From Elusimicrobiota bacterium (lineage in GTDB: Bacteria > Elusimicrobiota > Elusimicrobia > UBA1565 > UBA9628): a stretch of 57,816 bases of DNA. The notes beneath the pieces were generated by a model that had not been told where the DNA came from, did not search any database, and saw only the letters and a list, made by a program, of their open reading frames with translations. A program made the translations under genes and the position numbers. This document shows positions 1 to 7,780 of the stretch, in pieces. Each line of letters starts with the position of its first letter. The stretch's first letter is position 1. The stretch spans positions 1 through 57,816 of the forward strand of contig JAPLKL010000073.1 of NCBI GenBank assembly GCA_026388095.1. The letters are read 5' to 3'.

Positions 1-23
1 CCCCAATCATCCACACCTATTCA

Positions 24-74
24 CAGAAAGAAAAAGAAGCAAAAAGAAAGAGGACCGGCCTATGACGGTCCTCT
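24..74 (-). terminator. Rho-independent terminator for the leftward operon
   Basis: A 9-bp perfect stem (49-57 pairing with 66-74) surrounds an 8-base loop. Read on the minus strand it is followed by a T-rich run (A-rich on plus, 24-48). It lies downstream of the leftward glycosyltransferase genes and the small ORF at 99-353, so it probably ends that transcript. Confidence 0.7.
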
Positions 75-89
75 CTCTCGTCCCAACGA

Positions 90-124
90 CCGGACACTTT
101 AATAAAACGGATTACCGGACATTT
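90..124. repeat. Direct repeats CCGGACA(C)TTT, IS-end-like
   Basis: Two direct copies, CCGGACACTTT at 90-100 and CCGGACATTT at 115-124, sit in an AT-rich patch. Closely spaced copies of such a word resemble transposase binding sites at IS ends. No transposase gene is in the window, so an IS end is inference. The word CCGGACAC recurs in the hairpins at 16057-16082, 39063-39080 and 39355-39381. Confidence 0.4.
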
Positions 125-353
125 CTATTCTCTTGCAACACGGAAAAGAAGCTCCAGTTTCCGTGATATCCTGCGGGCCACGCAGTGTATCACCCCGACC
201 CCTCCCTCCAATCCAGCCCCATCCGGTCCGCAGGGCTCCGCCGCCCGTGGTCTTCCAAACGTAGCTCCCCGGCACCAGCACGGCCAGCAGGACGGTGACG
301 ATCCCAAAGAGCGCCCGCTGGCGCGTATCGTGGGACTCCAGTCTCGCAGTCAT
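99..353 (-). pseudogene. Small truncated membrane ORF (84 aa), probably a gene remnant
   Basis: The ORF begins 10 bases after the stop of the upstream glycosyltransferase, in operon position. It opens with a short polar stretch and one hydrophobic segment (about residues 13-30), as many inner-membrane proteins do. The rest is Gly/Arg-rich without recognisable features and reads straight through the CCGGACA repeats before stopping. This looks like the 5' fragment of a membrane protein gene cut by an insertion. A genuine small membrane protein is possible. I do not recognise a family. Confidence 0.3.
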
Positions 354-363
354 CCCCAAGCGC

Positions 364-2097
364 TCAAGGCCGTTGGGCCTGCTGCAGCCAGCGCGTGAGC
401 GCGAGGGTGCGTTCACGCTGGCCTTGTCTGGCCAGGATCTCAGCGACATGCAACAGAGCGTCCGGCTGTTCGGTGAAATCGTAGACGGCGAGGGAATAGC
501 CCAAGACCTTGTAGGGCGTGTAGTCTTTCAGCCAGCTCCACACCTGCTTGTCATTTATATAGGCGGCCGACAGATTGGTCCCCGACACCGCGACCAGTAT
601 CCGCCGCGACCGGAACGGCTCGACGGCGTCTCCGTCTCGGGGGAATTCGCAGAAGAACAAGAGCGGGACGTAGCGGATGCCGTAAAAGTGCGGGTCCGCG
701 GTCCCGAAGTAGCTCAGGTATATCGGGGGATTGCCTTCTTCCTTGAGGAGCCGGCCCAGGGCTTTCAACTCCTGTCCCCAATCCTGGTTCGAGTCGGTGA
801 GCAGCTTGTAGCCTTCCTTCGGCCCGCCTGCCGCCTCGTTGAAATAAGCCAGATAATGGGGCTGGATCGCGAGGGTGCCCGCGGCGTACCAAAGCAGGAG
901 CAGGCCCGTGCCCCAGCGCAGCCAGCCGATCCCCGTCTTCCAGCATTGGGCGACCGCGACTCCGCCGACCACGCAGCAGAGAGGGTTGATGGGAAGGATA
1001 TGCCGGATGCCGATCTGAAAATGCGAAAAACAGGTGGCCGTCATCCAAAGCGCGGCGGGCGCCAGGACGAAGGCGAGGAACTCGCCGCGCGCCGCGGGCT
1101 CCGTCTTTTTCGCGGCCAAGCCCAGGATGGCCGCGGCCATGAGCAGAAGATGGGGCAGGGGGGTCTTCATCAGGAACGCGACGGGGAAATAGTACCACCA
1201 CCCCCGGGCGGAGGTCTCCCCGAAAAGATAGCAGATGCGGCCGGCCCCTCCGCCGACGATGGAAAGGGTCGCGCGCAAGGCGTGCGCCCACAGCGGGATC
1301 TGGCGCGGCCCATAGACCAAGGTGACGGCGACGGCCGCCCCCAGCAGAGCGAAGAGCCACTCCGCGACCAAGCCCTTGGAGAAGACCGGCCGGCCCATGC
1401 GGTGACTGTGGATCGCTGCGCAGAAAGGCATGATGGGCAGCAGGATCACCGCGCTGTGCTTCGACGTCAAGGCCAATCCCACTAGGAACCCGGTCAGGAG
1501 GAACATCGCTCCGCGCCCGTGTTCGCGCTTGGCTGCCCTGGCCAGCGAGTAAAGGGACAGGAAGACGAAGAACGAGGCGGTGAAATCGGCGGCGATCAGA
1601 GGCGCGTTGGCGAGGATGCTGGGGCTGAAAGCATAAAGCGACAACGCCCCCAATCCGCAATAGTCGCCCCCCAGCTCCCGCGCCCAGCGGAACACGAGCC
1701 AGCCCAGCAGCGGGCTGAGGACGAGGAATATGAAGAGCCGGGAGGTGTGCAGAAGCCTCTCGGCGGGCACGCGATTCCGGTAGAGAAAAAGTTCCCCGTA
1801 GTTGTAGTGGCTCTTGCCGAGGTAGGCTTCGTCCTTGAGAAACGGGTCCGGATCCAGGAACAGCAGGGGGAAGGAAGCGATCAGAAACGGGAGAGGCGTG
1901 TTCAGGGTGTCGTCTATGGTCAATCTTCCCGACTTCCAGAACGAGTAGCCGGAGGCCATATGCACCGCCTCGTCGTAGGTCTGGGAGGCGGAGAAGATCG
2001 CGTGCGTGCCGAGCGCGATGTGCGACGACAACAATAGTCCGGCGACCAGCAAGACGACCCCGCCTGTCCCCTGCCCTGCGGCCCGCTTATAGGGCAT
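364..2097 (-). CDS. GT39/PMT-like integral membrane glycosyltransferase
   Basis: This 577-residue multi-pass protein has the architecture of GT-C (ArnT/PMT-type) enzymes, which move a sugar from a polyprenyl-phosphate donor on the periplasmic face of the inner membrane. After the first membrane helix comes an acidic loop motif, YDEAVHMASGY (about residues 41-51), the usual place of the catalytic carboxylates. About a dozen hydrophobic helices follow. The C-terminal soluble part carries a DSNQDWGQEL segment that is common in this class. The start overlaps the end of the upstream GT-C gene by 11 bases, so the two are co-transcribed. Sugar and acceptor cannot be read from sequence. Confidence 0.8.
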   Translation of the reverse strand: MPYKRAAGQGTGGVVLLVAGLLLSSHIALGTHAIFSASQTYDEAVHMASGYSFWKSGRLTIDDTLNTPLPFLIASFPLLFLDPDPFLKDEAYLGKSHYNYGELFLYRNRVPAERLLHTSRLFIFLVLSPLLGWLVFRWARELGGDYCGLGALSLYAFSPSILANAPLIAADFTASFFVFLSLYSLARAAKREHGRGAMFLLTGFLVGLALTSKHSAVILLPIMPFCAAIHSHRMGRPVFSKGLVAEWLFALLGAAVAVTLVYGPRQIPLWAHALRATLSIVGGGAGRICYLFGETSARGWWYYFPVAFLMKTPLPHLLLMAAAILGLAAKKTEPAARGEFLAFVLAPAALWMTATCFSHFQIGIRHILPINPLCCVVGGVAVAQCWKTGIGWLRWGTGLLLLWYAAGTLAIQPHYLAYFNEAAGGPKEGYKLLTDSNQDWGQELKALGRLLKEEGNPPIYLSYFGTADPHFYGIRYVPLLFFCEFPRDGDAVEPFRSRRILVAVSGTNLSAAYINDKQVWSWLKDYTPYKVLGYSLAVYDFTEQPDALLHVAEILARQGQRERTLALTRWLQQAQRP

Positions 2098-4213
2098 AGA
2101 CCTGGACCCAGGAAAGGTCGTTCGGATCGCTGTCGTGTCTGTCGTCGAAGATGAGTCGCGCGTGCTTTGCCAACAGCGCCTCGTAGGCGCTGCGCCCGCT
2201 GGAGCTCATGGACTGGATCATCTCGTAATAGCGTGGAGCGGCCCGATTGACGAGGAGGTGCGATATCCCTCCAACCTTGAGCTTCTCCAGCAGGGCCGCT
2301 CCATCGCTGGCGGAGTCAGCCCAGCCGATGATGGGATTCACGTCAAAGACAGATGCGGTGATGAATCGTCGTTCGCTGTAGAAGCCCCGTTCCTCGCCCA
2401 GGAACAGCACCTTGGAGTCAACCGGCGTGTTGGCATTGATATATTTTGTTCCGGCATAATACGGCCGCAAATAGGAATGGTGCGGATGTGATAGATAGGA
2501 ATCTCTACCGGAGAATCTGAAGGCGACGCTCCATAAGCCTTGCGCATACCATACGAAGACAGCTCCACCGAGAGTGAGGATGAGGGTGCCATAGACGGCT
2601 CCTATGGTGAAGTATCTCAGGAATCTCGGGAATTCGGGGAGGAAGACCGCTTCCGCCGAGAGGACGGCAAGGACGGGTAGCGCGGGCAGCAGGAACCTCG
2701 GCATCCGCGTATGCAGGGCCCAGGCCAGCCAGATCCCCACCATTATGAGCATCATGGACCGTCGCCTGGCGGGCTCTGGTCGCGCCAGGAATACCCAGGG
2801 CAGGAGTATCTGAAAAGCGATCCCCGCCACATTGTCCAGCGGCCATGCCGGACTCCAGATGCCCGCAAAGAAGTCCTTGACCCCAGCCAAAGTCGTGAAT
2901 GCCTGGACGAGATCCCGGGCGCCGGCGTCGGAAGCCAATCCCGCGGCGTTGACCGACAGATTGTTCCCCCATAAATGGTTCAGAAAGGGATAGATCGGAT
3001 TGCCGTAAAAGACCGCATTCTTAAGGAACCAAGGACTCGCGGTCATGAGCGCGAGTCCCAGGAATACCCCCAATTCCATGCCCAGAGCGCGCCTCGTCTG
3101 CTGCCCCCGGATGCATCGGTAGATCAGGGGGATGGGCAGCATGAACATGTAGAGTCCGGCATTATATTTCGTGCTGACGCTCAGGCCGGCAAAGATTCCG
3201 GCCAGCGTGAGGAACTGATATCTGGAGTTCCCCGCCGGCCGCTCTTGCGCCTCCAACATCGCAAAGACCGCAAGCAGAGTATAGAACGCGCAGGCCAACT
3301 CCACTTTTGCGACCCCGCTCTCAAAGCAGACCATCGGCGCGCAGTAGAATAAAAGGGCGGCCAGGATCGCCGCGGACCGGCGCATGCGGCTGCGGCACCA
3401 GCAAAAGACCGCGCCCGCGGTCGCTATGCCGAATCCGCACTGGATGAGCTTGGCCAAACGCTCGTCGGCAAGCCCCAAGCCCAGGCCATAGAGCATCTCG
3501 GTGCCGAAGGGGATCCCGGAGTAGAGCATCGTGGGCGTGGGCACGATGCGGTGAGCGAGCAGGTAGAGTTTGGGCAGGGCCAGGTGATAAACGAGGGAGT
3601 CGTAGTAGAACTCCGGACCGAGAGCGGCTGAAAGATTCACCACCAAGTAGCTGCCCAATAGTCCGCACGCGATGATATCCCAGCCGGAGAACCCCGCGAA
3701 TACTCCGCGGAGGTCCGCGCGCTGCGACCACGCCAAGATGTTCTGCCTATGCCAGATGAGTCCCGCGGCTATCGGCAATGCGACCAGCAGCTTCATCGTC
3801 ACAGGGAACCACAAGCCCGCCAAACCCAAAAACAAGAGCAGATGGGAATATATCCCCAATCCGAGGCCCAGCGCCCGGAAAAGATATCCTTCGGTCCGAT
3901 GCGCAAGCTTCAGAGCGCGCAGACCGAGGTCGCCAAGAACGAGCGCTCCGGCGAAGATGGCGAGGATCCAAAGCCCACAGCTCAGATTATCCTGTGCGGC
4001 GTTCCAAGAGACATGGCTGAGCAATTTGAACGGGACTGACAGGTTGAGGAGCTGCGGCTTGAAGCCCTTGGTATAGAACGAATATATATAGCCGTGGGAC
4101 CAGGTCAGGATCCAGCAATACCAGATCGTTATCAATGTCCCGACGATAATGGCTGATGACGGCGCCTGGGCCTGGTTTTGAGCGATCGACTGCTGCCTGG
4201 ATCTCGGCTTCAT
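2087..4213 (-). CDS. Large GT-C/ArnT-like membrane glycosyltransferase
   Basis: A 708-residue multi-pass protein with a first-loop acidic motif (EFYYDSLVYHLALPKL) and roughly 12-14 hydrophobic helices, followed by a soluble C-terminal domain of about 170 residues. This matches polyprenyl-phosphate-sugar-dependent GT-C transferases. I start at the ATG at 4213 and not the in-frame GTG at 4228, because a good extended -10 box (4229-4237) directly abuts that GTG and would place transcription start downstream of it. The gene is first in a leftward operon with the 364-2097 gene. Base composition looks more AT-rich than in the chemosensory operon, which may hint at a different history. Confidence 0.75.
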   Translation of the reverse strand: MKPRSRQQSIAQNQAQAPSSAIIVGTLITIWYCWILTWSHGYIYSFYTKGFKPQLLNLSVPFKLLSHVSWNAAQDNLSCGLWILAIFAGALVLGDLGLRALKLAHRTEGYLFRALGLGLGIYSHLLLFLGLAGLWFPVTMKLLVALPIAAGLIWHRQNILAWSQRADLRGVFAGFSGWDIIACGLLGSYLVVNLSAALGPEFYYDSLVYHLALPKLYLLAHRIVPTPTMLYSGIPFGTEMLYGLGLGLADERLAKLIQCGFGIATAGAVFCWCRSRMRRSAAILAALLFYCAPMVCFESGVAKVELACAFYTLLAVFAMLEAQERPAGNSRYQFLTLAGIFAGLSVSTKYNAGLYMFMLPIPLIYRCIRGQQTRRALGMELGVFLGLALMTASPWFLKNAVFYGNPIYPFLNHLWGNNLSVNAAGLASDAGARDLVQAFTTLAGVKDFFAGIWSPAWPLDNVAGIAFQILLPWVFLARPEPARRRSMMLIMVGIWLAWALHTRMPRFLLPALPVLAVLSAEAVFLPEFPRFLRYFTIGAVYGTLILTLGGAVFVWYAQGLWSVAFRFSGRDSYLSHPHHSYLRPYYAGTKYINANTPVDSKVLFLGEERGFYSERRFITASVFDVNPIIGWADSASDGAALLEKLKVGGISHLLVNRAAPRYYEMIQSMSSSGRSAYEALLAKHARLIFDDRHDSDPNDLSWVQVYAL

Positions 4214-4228
4214 CAGGAGTACGCACAC

Positions 4229-4237
4229 ATTGTATCA
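4229..4237 (-). promoter_or_regulatory. Extended -10 for the leftward GT-C operon
   Basis: On the minus strand this reads TGATACAAT, an extended -10 box 15 bases before the ATG at 4213. No convincing -35 is visible. It is divergent from, and close to, the rightward box at 4257-4265. Confidence 0.5.
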
Positions 4238-4256
4238 CAGCGGCCCGACGGGATTT

Positions 4257-4265
4257 TGCTATCAT
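4257..4265 (+). promoter_or_regulatory. Extended -10 for the outer-membrane protein gene
   Basis: TGCTATCAT lies about 41 bases upstream of the GTG start at 4307. The gene also has an AAGGAG ribosome-binding site at 4296-4301. Together with the opposing box at 4229-4237 this forms a compact divergent promoter. Confidence 0.45.
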
Positions 4266-4306
4266 GGCGTTTGTCAGGCGACGATAGCCCAATTTAAGGA
4301 GAACAT

Positions 4307-5578
4307 GTGCGGAATAGGTATCTTCATGCCGTTCTCATCCGCCGCGCCTGGCTGGCCGGCGCGCTGCTCGCTCTCCCCATCAGCCTGGCCGCGCAGGAGG
4401 CGGCCAAGGGCCCCTGGACCCCGGCCGCCGGCATCAGCGTCAAGGAGTATCGCGACGACAACGTCTTGCTCCAGGACCAGGGGGACCAGGCCCGCCGCAA
4501 GTCCTGGGTCACGGATGTCACCCCCAGCCTGGGCGTGACCTACCAGGATACGCGCGCGTTCAAGGCCCTCTTCTCCTATGCGCCGGAGATCGCCCGATTC
4601 CACAGCCAACCCTCCGAGAACTACGCGGCCCACCGCGGCAGCCTGAACTTGAGCGGGGCGACCGATGCCGCATCCTGGGAAGTGCTCAACAGCGCGGTCT
4701 GGATCGACGGCAGCGATCAGGGGCCTTCGTTCACGGGCGGCGGAGATGTCCCGGCCATAGGCGGCATACCCATACGCGACCGCCGCAGGGCTCTGGTCCT
4801 GCGCAACGGCTTCAAAGCGACCCGGACCCTCGGCCGCTGGTTCGTCCGTCCCTTGTTCAATTCGTACGTGCACGACTTCCGGACCCGGCAATTCAGCTCC
4901 GTGGGCGTTCACACCGGCTATGAGAACTACATATCCCGCTACGAGTTGAGCGGAGGGGCCGACCTCGGATTCGAGGCCTTCGCCCAGACCCGGCTCTTCG
5001 CGGGCTATCGCGTGGGCCGGCAGCATCAAGGCGAACTCCTGGGCGCGGCCAGCCCCTACAGCAACGACTACCACCGGGTCCTGCTCGGCGCCGAAGGCTC
5101 GCCCGCCGGCTGGCTCAAGTTCAACTTGGCGGCCGGGCCGGACTTCCGCTATTTCGCGCCCGGCACCGCCGCCAATTTCGACCGCAGGAAGACCCTCTGG
5201 TACTACGACGCGTCTTTGACCTTGACCCCGGGCCTGGCCGACGTCGTGGCCTTGGCCGCCAAGCGCTATGCCCAGCCGGCCTTCTCCAGCCAGAGCCTGT
5301 ACGAGGACGTGGTCTATGACCTCGACTGGAAGCACCGATTCTGCGATCAGCTGACGGCCGGCGCCGGGTTCAGGACCTATGCCGGCCTCTGGCTGCAGCC
5401 CGTGCAGCGCCGCGATTGGATATACACCGGAAGCCTCTCCGTGAGCTACAAGCCCCGCAAGGGCCTGGGCCTGGACCTGGCCTATTCCCACGACTCGGTC
5501 TCCAGCGCGGTGCCCAACACCAGCGGCCGCACGTTCATGCGCAACCTCGTGTCCCTCGAAGGCAGATACAGCTTCTGA
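4307..5578 (+). CDS. Outer-membrane beta-barrel protein (BBP2-like porin)
   Basis: This 423-residue protein has a Sec signal peptide (Arg-rich N-region, hydrophobic core, cleavage likely after Ala-Ala-Gln near residue 29). The rest consists of alternating polar/aromatic strands, and the last residue is Phe, as in BamA-recognised barrels. Many strands follow the pattern of putative beta-barrel porin 2 proteins, which often accompany exopolysaccharide export. The GTG start is chosen because AAGGAG at 4296-4301 lies 5 bases upstream. An ATG two bases earlier is in another frame. It stands alone, 46 bases before the chemosensory operon, which has its own -10 box. Confidence 0.7.
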   Translation: MRNRYLHAVLIRRAWLAGALLALPISLAAQEAAKGPWTPAAGISVKEYRDDNVLLQDQGDQARRKSWVTDVTPSLGVTYQDTRAFKALFSYAPEIARFHSQPSENYAAHRGSLNLSGATDAASWEVLNSAVWIDGSDQGPSFTGGGDVPAIGGIPIRDRRRALVLRNGFKATRTLGRWFVRPLFNSYVHDFRTRQFSSVGVHTGYENYISRYELSGGADLGFEAFAQTRLFAGYRVGRQHQGELLGAASPYSNDYHRVLLGAEGSPAGWLKFNLAAGPDFRYFAPGTAANFDRRKTLWYYDASLTLTPGLADVVALAAKRYAQPAFSSQSLYEDVVYDLDWKHRFCDQLTAGAGFRTYAGLWLQPVQRRDWIYTGSLSVSYKPRKGLGLDLAYSHDSVSSAVPNTSGRTFMRNLVSLEGRYSF

Positions 5579-5591
5579 GCCGCGGCGTTTT

Positions 5592-5600
5592 TGTTATCAT
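5592..5600 (+). promoter_or_regulatory. Extended -10 of the chemosensory operon
   Basis: TGTTATCAT ends 24 bases before the MCP start codon at 5625, and a CGGAGG ribosome-binding site lies at 5615-5620. It is the only AT-rich patch between the barrel gene and the MCP gene. No clear -35 is seen. Confidence 0.5.
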
Positions 5601-5624
5601 TAGCCCTATCGCACCGGAGGCCGG

Positions 5625-7322
5625 ATGAAAACGAGGACCATCAGGCGGGAGCTGCTGGGGATGGTGGCGATCCTGGTCGTCGTCCCCTTGCTGGCGACCA
5701 TGTCGCTGCTCTACCTGCAGAAGAGGCACATCCAGCAGCTGGTCAAGGACAACGAGATGGGCCACATCGTCACCGGGATCCTCGACCTCTGCCAGGCCGG
5801 CGTCAACACCCCGGACGGCCAGGCCCGGGTGCGCCAGATCCTCCTCGCCAAGAAGCTGGGCTCCGGCTACGCCTACGTGCTGGGCGGGCACGGCGACAAG
5901 CGGGGCGTCTACATCGTCTCCAAGGACGGCGTCCGGGACGGCGAGAACATCTGGGAGTCCAAGGACCTCGGCGGGAACCACTTCATCCAGGACATCGTCA
6001 ATTCGGCGCTCGAGGCGCCCCCGGGGAAGGTGATCAGGTCCCAGCGCTACCCGTGGAAGAACCCCGACGACAAGGCGATGCGCTACAAGCTGGCCTACGC
6101 CGCCTACTTCAAGCCCTGGGACTGGGTCGTGGGGCTGAGCCTCTACGAGGACGAATACGACATGGGCACGGTCAGGTCCCTCAACCAGACCGTGCTCCTG
6201 GTGCTGGTGGTGGGCGCCGTCATCGGCCTGGCGGCCATCTTCTGGGGGATGCGGGTCGCGGATTCGCTCTCGCGCCCCCTGTCCAACATCATCGCCATCG
6301 CCGGCGTCGTGGCCAAGGGCGACCTGGGCGCCGCGGACGTCCGGCTCCAGGCCGCGGCCAGGCTGCTGCCGGCCCGGGACGGCCGGGGCCCGGGCGCCGA
6401 CGGCAACGGCTCCCGCAGCGAGATCGACCAGCTGACCTACTCGGTCTATGAGATGACCAACCGCCTCAAGTCCCTCATCGGCCAGTCGCAGTCGTCCATC
6501 GTCCAACTGCTCTCCACGGCCACGGAGATCGCCGCCACCGCCAAGCAGGAGGAGGCGACCATGAACGGCCTGGGCGCCTCGACCACCGAGATCGCGGCCT
6601 CGGTCAACCAGATCTCCGCCACCGCGCAGGAGCTGGTCAACACCATGAACCAGGTGACCTCCGTCTCCGAGGAGACCGCCGGGCTGGCCACCGAGGGCGG
6701 CAGCAGCCTGGGAGTGATGGAGGCCAGCATCCGGGACCTGGCCGACGCCACCAAGTCCATCTCGGCCAAGCTGGCCGAGATCAACGACAAGGCCAGCAAC
6801 ATCACGGCGGTGATGACCACCATCACCAAGATCGCGGACCAGACCAACCTCCTCTCGCTCAACGCCGCCATCGAGGCCGAGAAGGCGGGAGAGCACGGCC
6901 TGGGCTTCGGCGTGGTGGCCCGCGAGATCCGGCGCCTGGCGGACCAGACGGCCGTCTCCACCTTGGACATCGAGCACATGATCAAGGAGATGCAGTCCTC
7001 CGCATCCTCCGGGGTCATGGAGATGGACAAGTTCTCGGAGGTGATGAAGTCCGGCATCGCGCAGATCCAGGGCCTCGGCGGCCAGATGGCCCAGATCATC
7101 TCCCGCGTGGAGCGCCTGCAGCCGCAGTTCCAGATGGTCCGCGAGGGCATGCAGTCCCAGTCCAACGGGGCCAAGCAGATCAACGAGGCCATGGGCATGC
7201 TCACCGAGACCACGCACAACACCATGGAGTCCATCAAGGAGTTCAACCAGGCCGTCGCCGCGATGCACGCCGCGATGCAGGGTCTCAAGGACGAGATCTC
7301 CAAGTTCAAGATCGCCGCATGA
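5625..7322 (+). CDS. Methyl-accepting chemotaxis protein with periplasmic Cache-type sensor
   Basis: The signal-input protein of the chemosensory operon, 565 residues. A first helix (about 11-31) and a second (about 188-207) flank a periplasmic sensor that looks like a single Cache domain; the stretch KPWDWVVGLSLYEDEYD just before helix 2 is typical. A HAMP region follows, interrupted by a Gly/Pro/Ala-rich insert near residues 238-262. The cytoplasmic coiled coil carries the conserved hairpin tip (about 407-440: NLLSLNAAIEAEKAGEHG) that contacts CheA and CheW. No C-terminal receptor-tethering pentapeptide is present. The stop overlaps the cheW start (ATGA). By position it corresponds to WspA, though the sensor differs. 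Confidence 0.9.
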   Translation: MKTRTIRRELLGMVAILVVVPLLATMSLLYLQKRHIQQLVKDNEMGHIVTGILDLCQAGVNTPDGQARVRQILLAKKLGSGYAYVLGGHGDKRGVYIVSKDGVRDGENIWESKDLGGNHFIQDIVNSALEAPPGKVIRSQRYPWKNPDDKAMRYKLAYAAYFKPWDWVVGLSLYEDEYDMGTVRSLNQTVLLVLVVGAVIGLAAIFWGMRVADSLSRPLSNIIAIAGVVAKGDLGAADVRLQAAARLLPARDGRGPGADGNGSRSEIDQLTYSVYEMTNRLKSLIGQSQSSIVQLLSTATEIAATAKQEEATMNGLGASTTEIAASVNQISATAQELVNTMNQVTSVSEETAGLATEGGSSLGVMEASIRDLADATKSISAKLAEINDKASNITAVMTTITKIADQTNLLSLNAAIEAEKAGEHGLGFGVVAREIRRLADQTAVSTLDIEHMIKEMQSSASSGVMEMDKFSEVMKSGIAQIQGLGGQMAQIISRVERLQPQFQMVREGMQSQSNGAKQINEAMGMLTETTHNTMESIKEFNQAVAAMHAAMQGLKDEISKFKIAA

Positions 7323-7780
7323 GCGAGTCCACGCTGATCGCCTTCAGCCTGGCCGGGGAGCGCTACGGCATGGCCTGCCGCGAGGTGGCGGCGGTCCTGC
7401 CCTTGGCCCGGCTGAGCCCGGCCGCAGGGGCCGACGCCGCGCTGGCCGGGACCCTCGACTTCCACGGGACCGCGGTGCCGGTCGTGGACCTCGGCCGGCT
7501 GGTGACGGGGCGGCCCTGCGCCGACCACCTCAGCACCAGGATCCTGGTCGTGGACTGCGGCCGCGCGCGCGCCGGGCTCATGGTGGAGCGGGCCGACGAG
7601 ACCTGCCGCGCCGACGTCCCGCCGGCCGCAGCGGCGGGCCCGAGGGTCTTCAAGGTGTCCCGGGACGGGAGCGGCAAGACCGCGGCCGCGGCCGTGCCGC
7701 TGGGACCGCTCCTGGACCGGGTGCTCCGGTCGCGCCTGACGGGGGCGGCGTCAGCTCATGGACCTGGCGATCTTCAATGA
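7319..7780 (+). CDS. cheW: CheW-like coupling protein (WspB position)
   Basis: A 153-residue single CheW domain that would link the MCP tip to the CheA P5 domain. The N-terminal strand (STLIAFSLAGERYGM) and the later FHGTAVPVVDLGRL and ILVVDCGRARAGLMVE segments follow the CheW fold. It overlaps the MCP gene by 4 bases and the next gene by 23 bases, a sign of tight translational coupling. It is one of two CheW modules in the operon; the second is fused to CheR. Confidence 0.85.
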   Translation: MSESTLIAFSLAGERYGMACREVAAVLPLARLSPAAGADAALAGTLDFHGTAVPVVDLGRLVTGRPCADHLSTRILVVDCGRARAGLMVERADETCRADVPPAAAAGPRVFKVSRDGSGKTAAAAVPLGPLLDRVLRSRLTGAASAHGPGDLQ

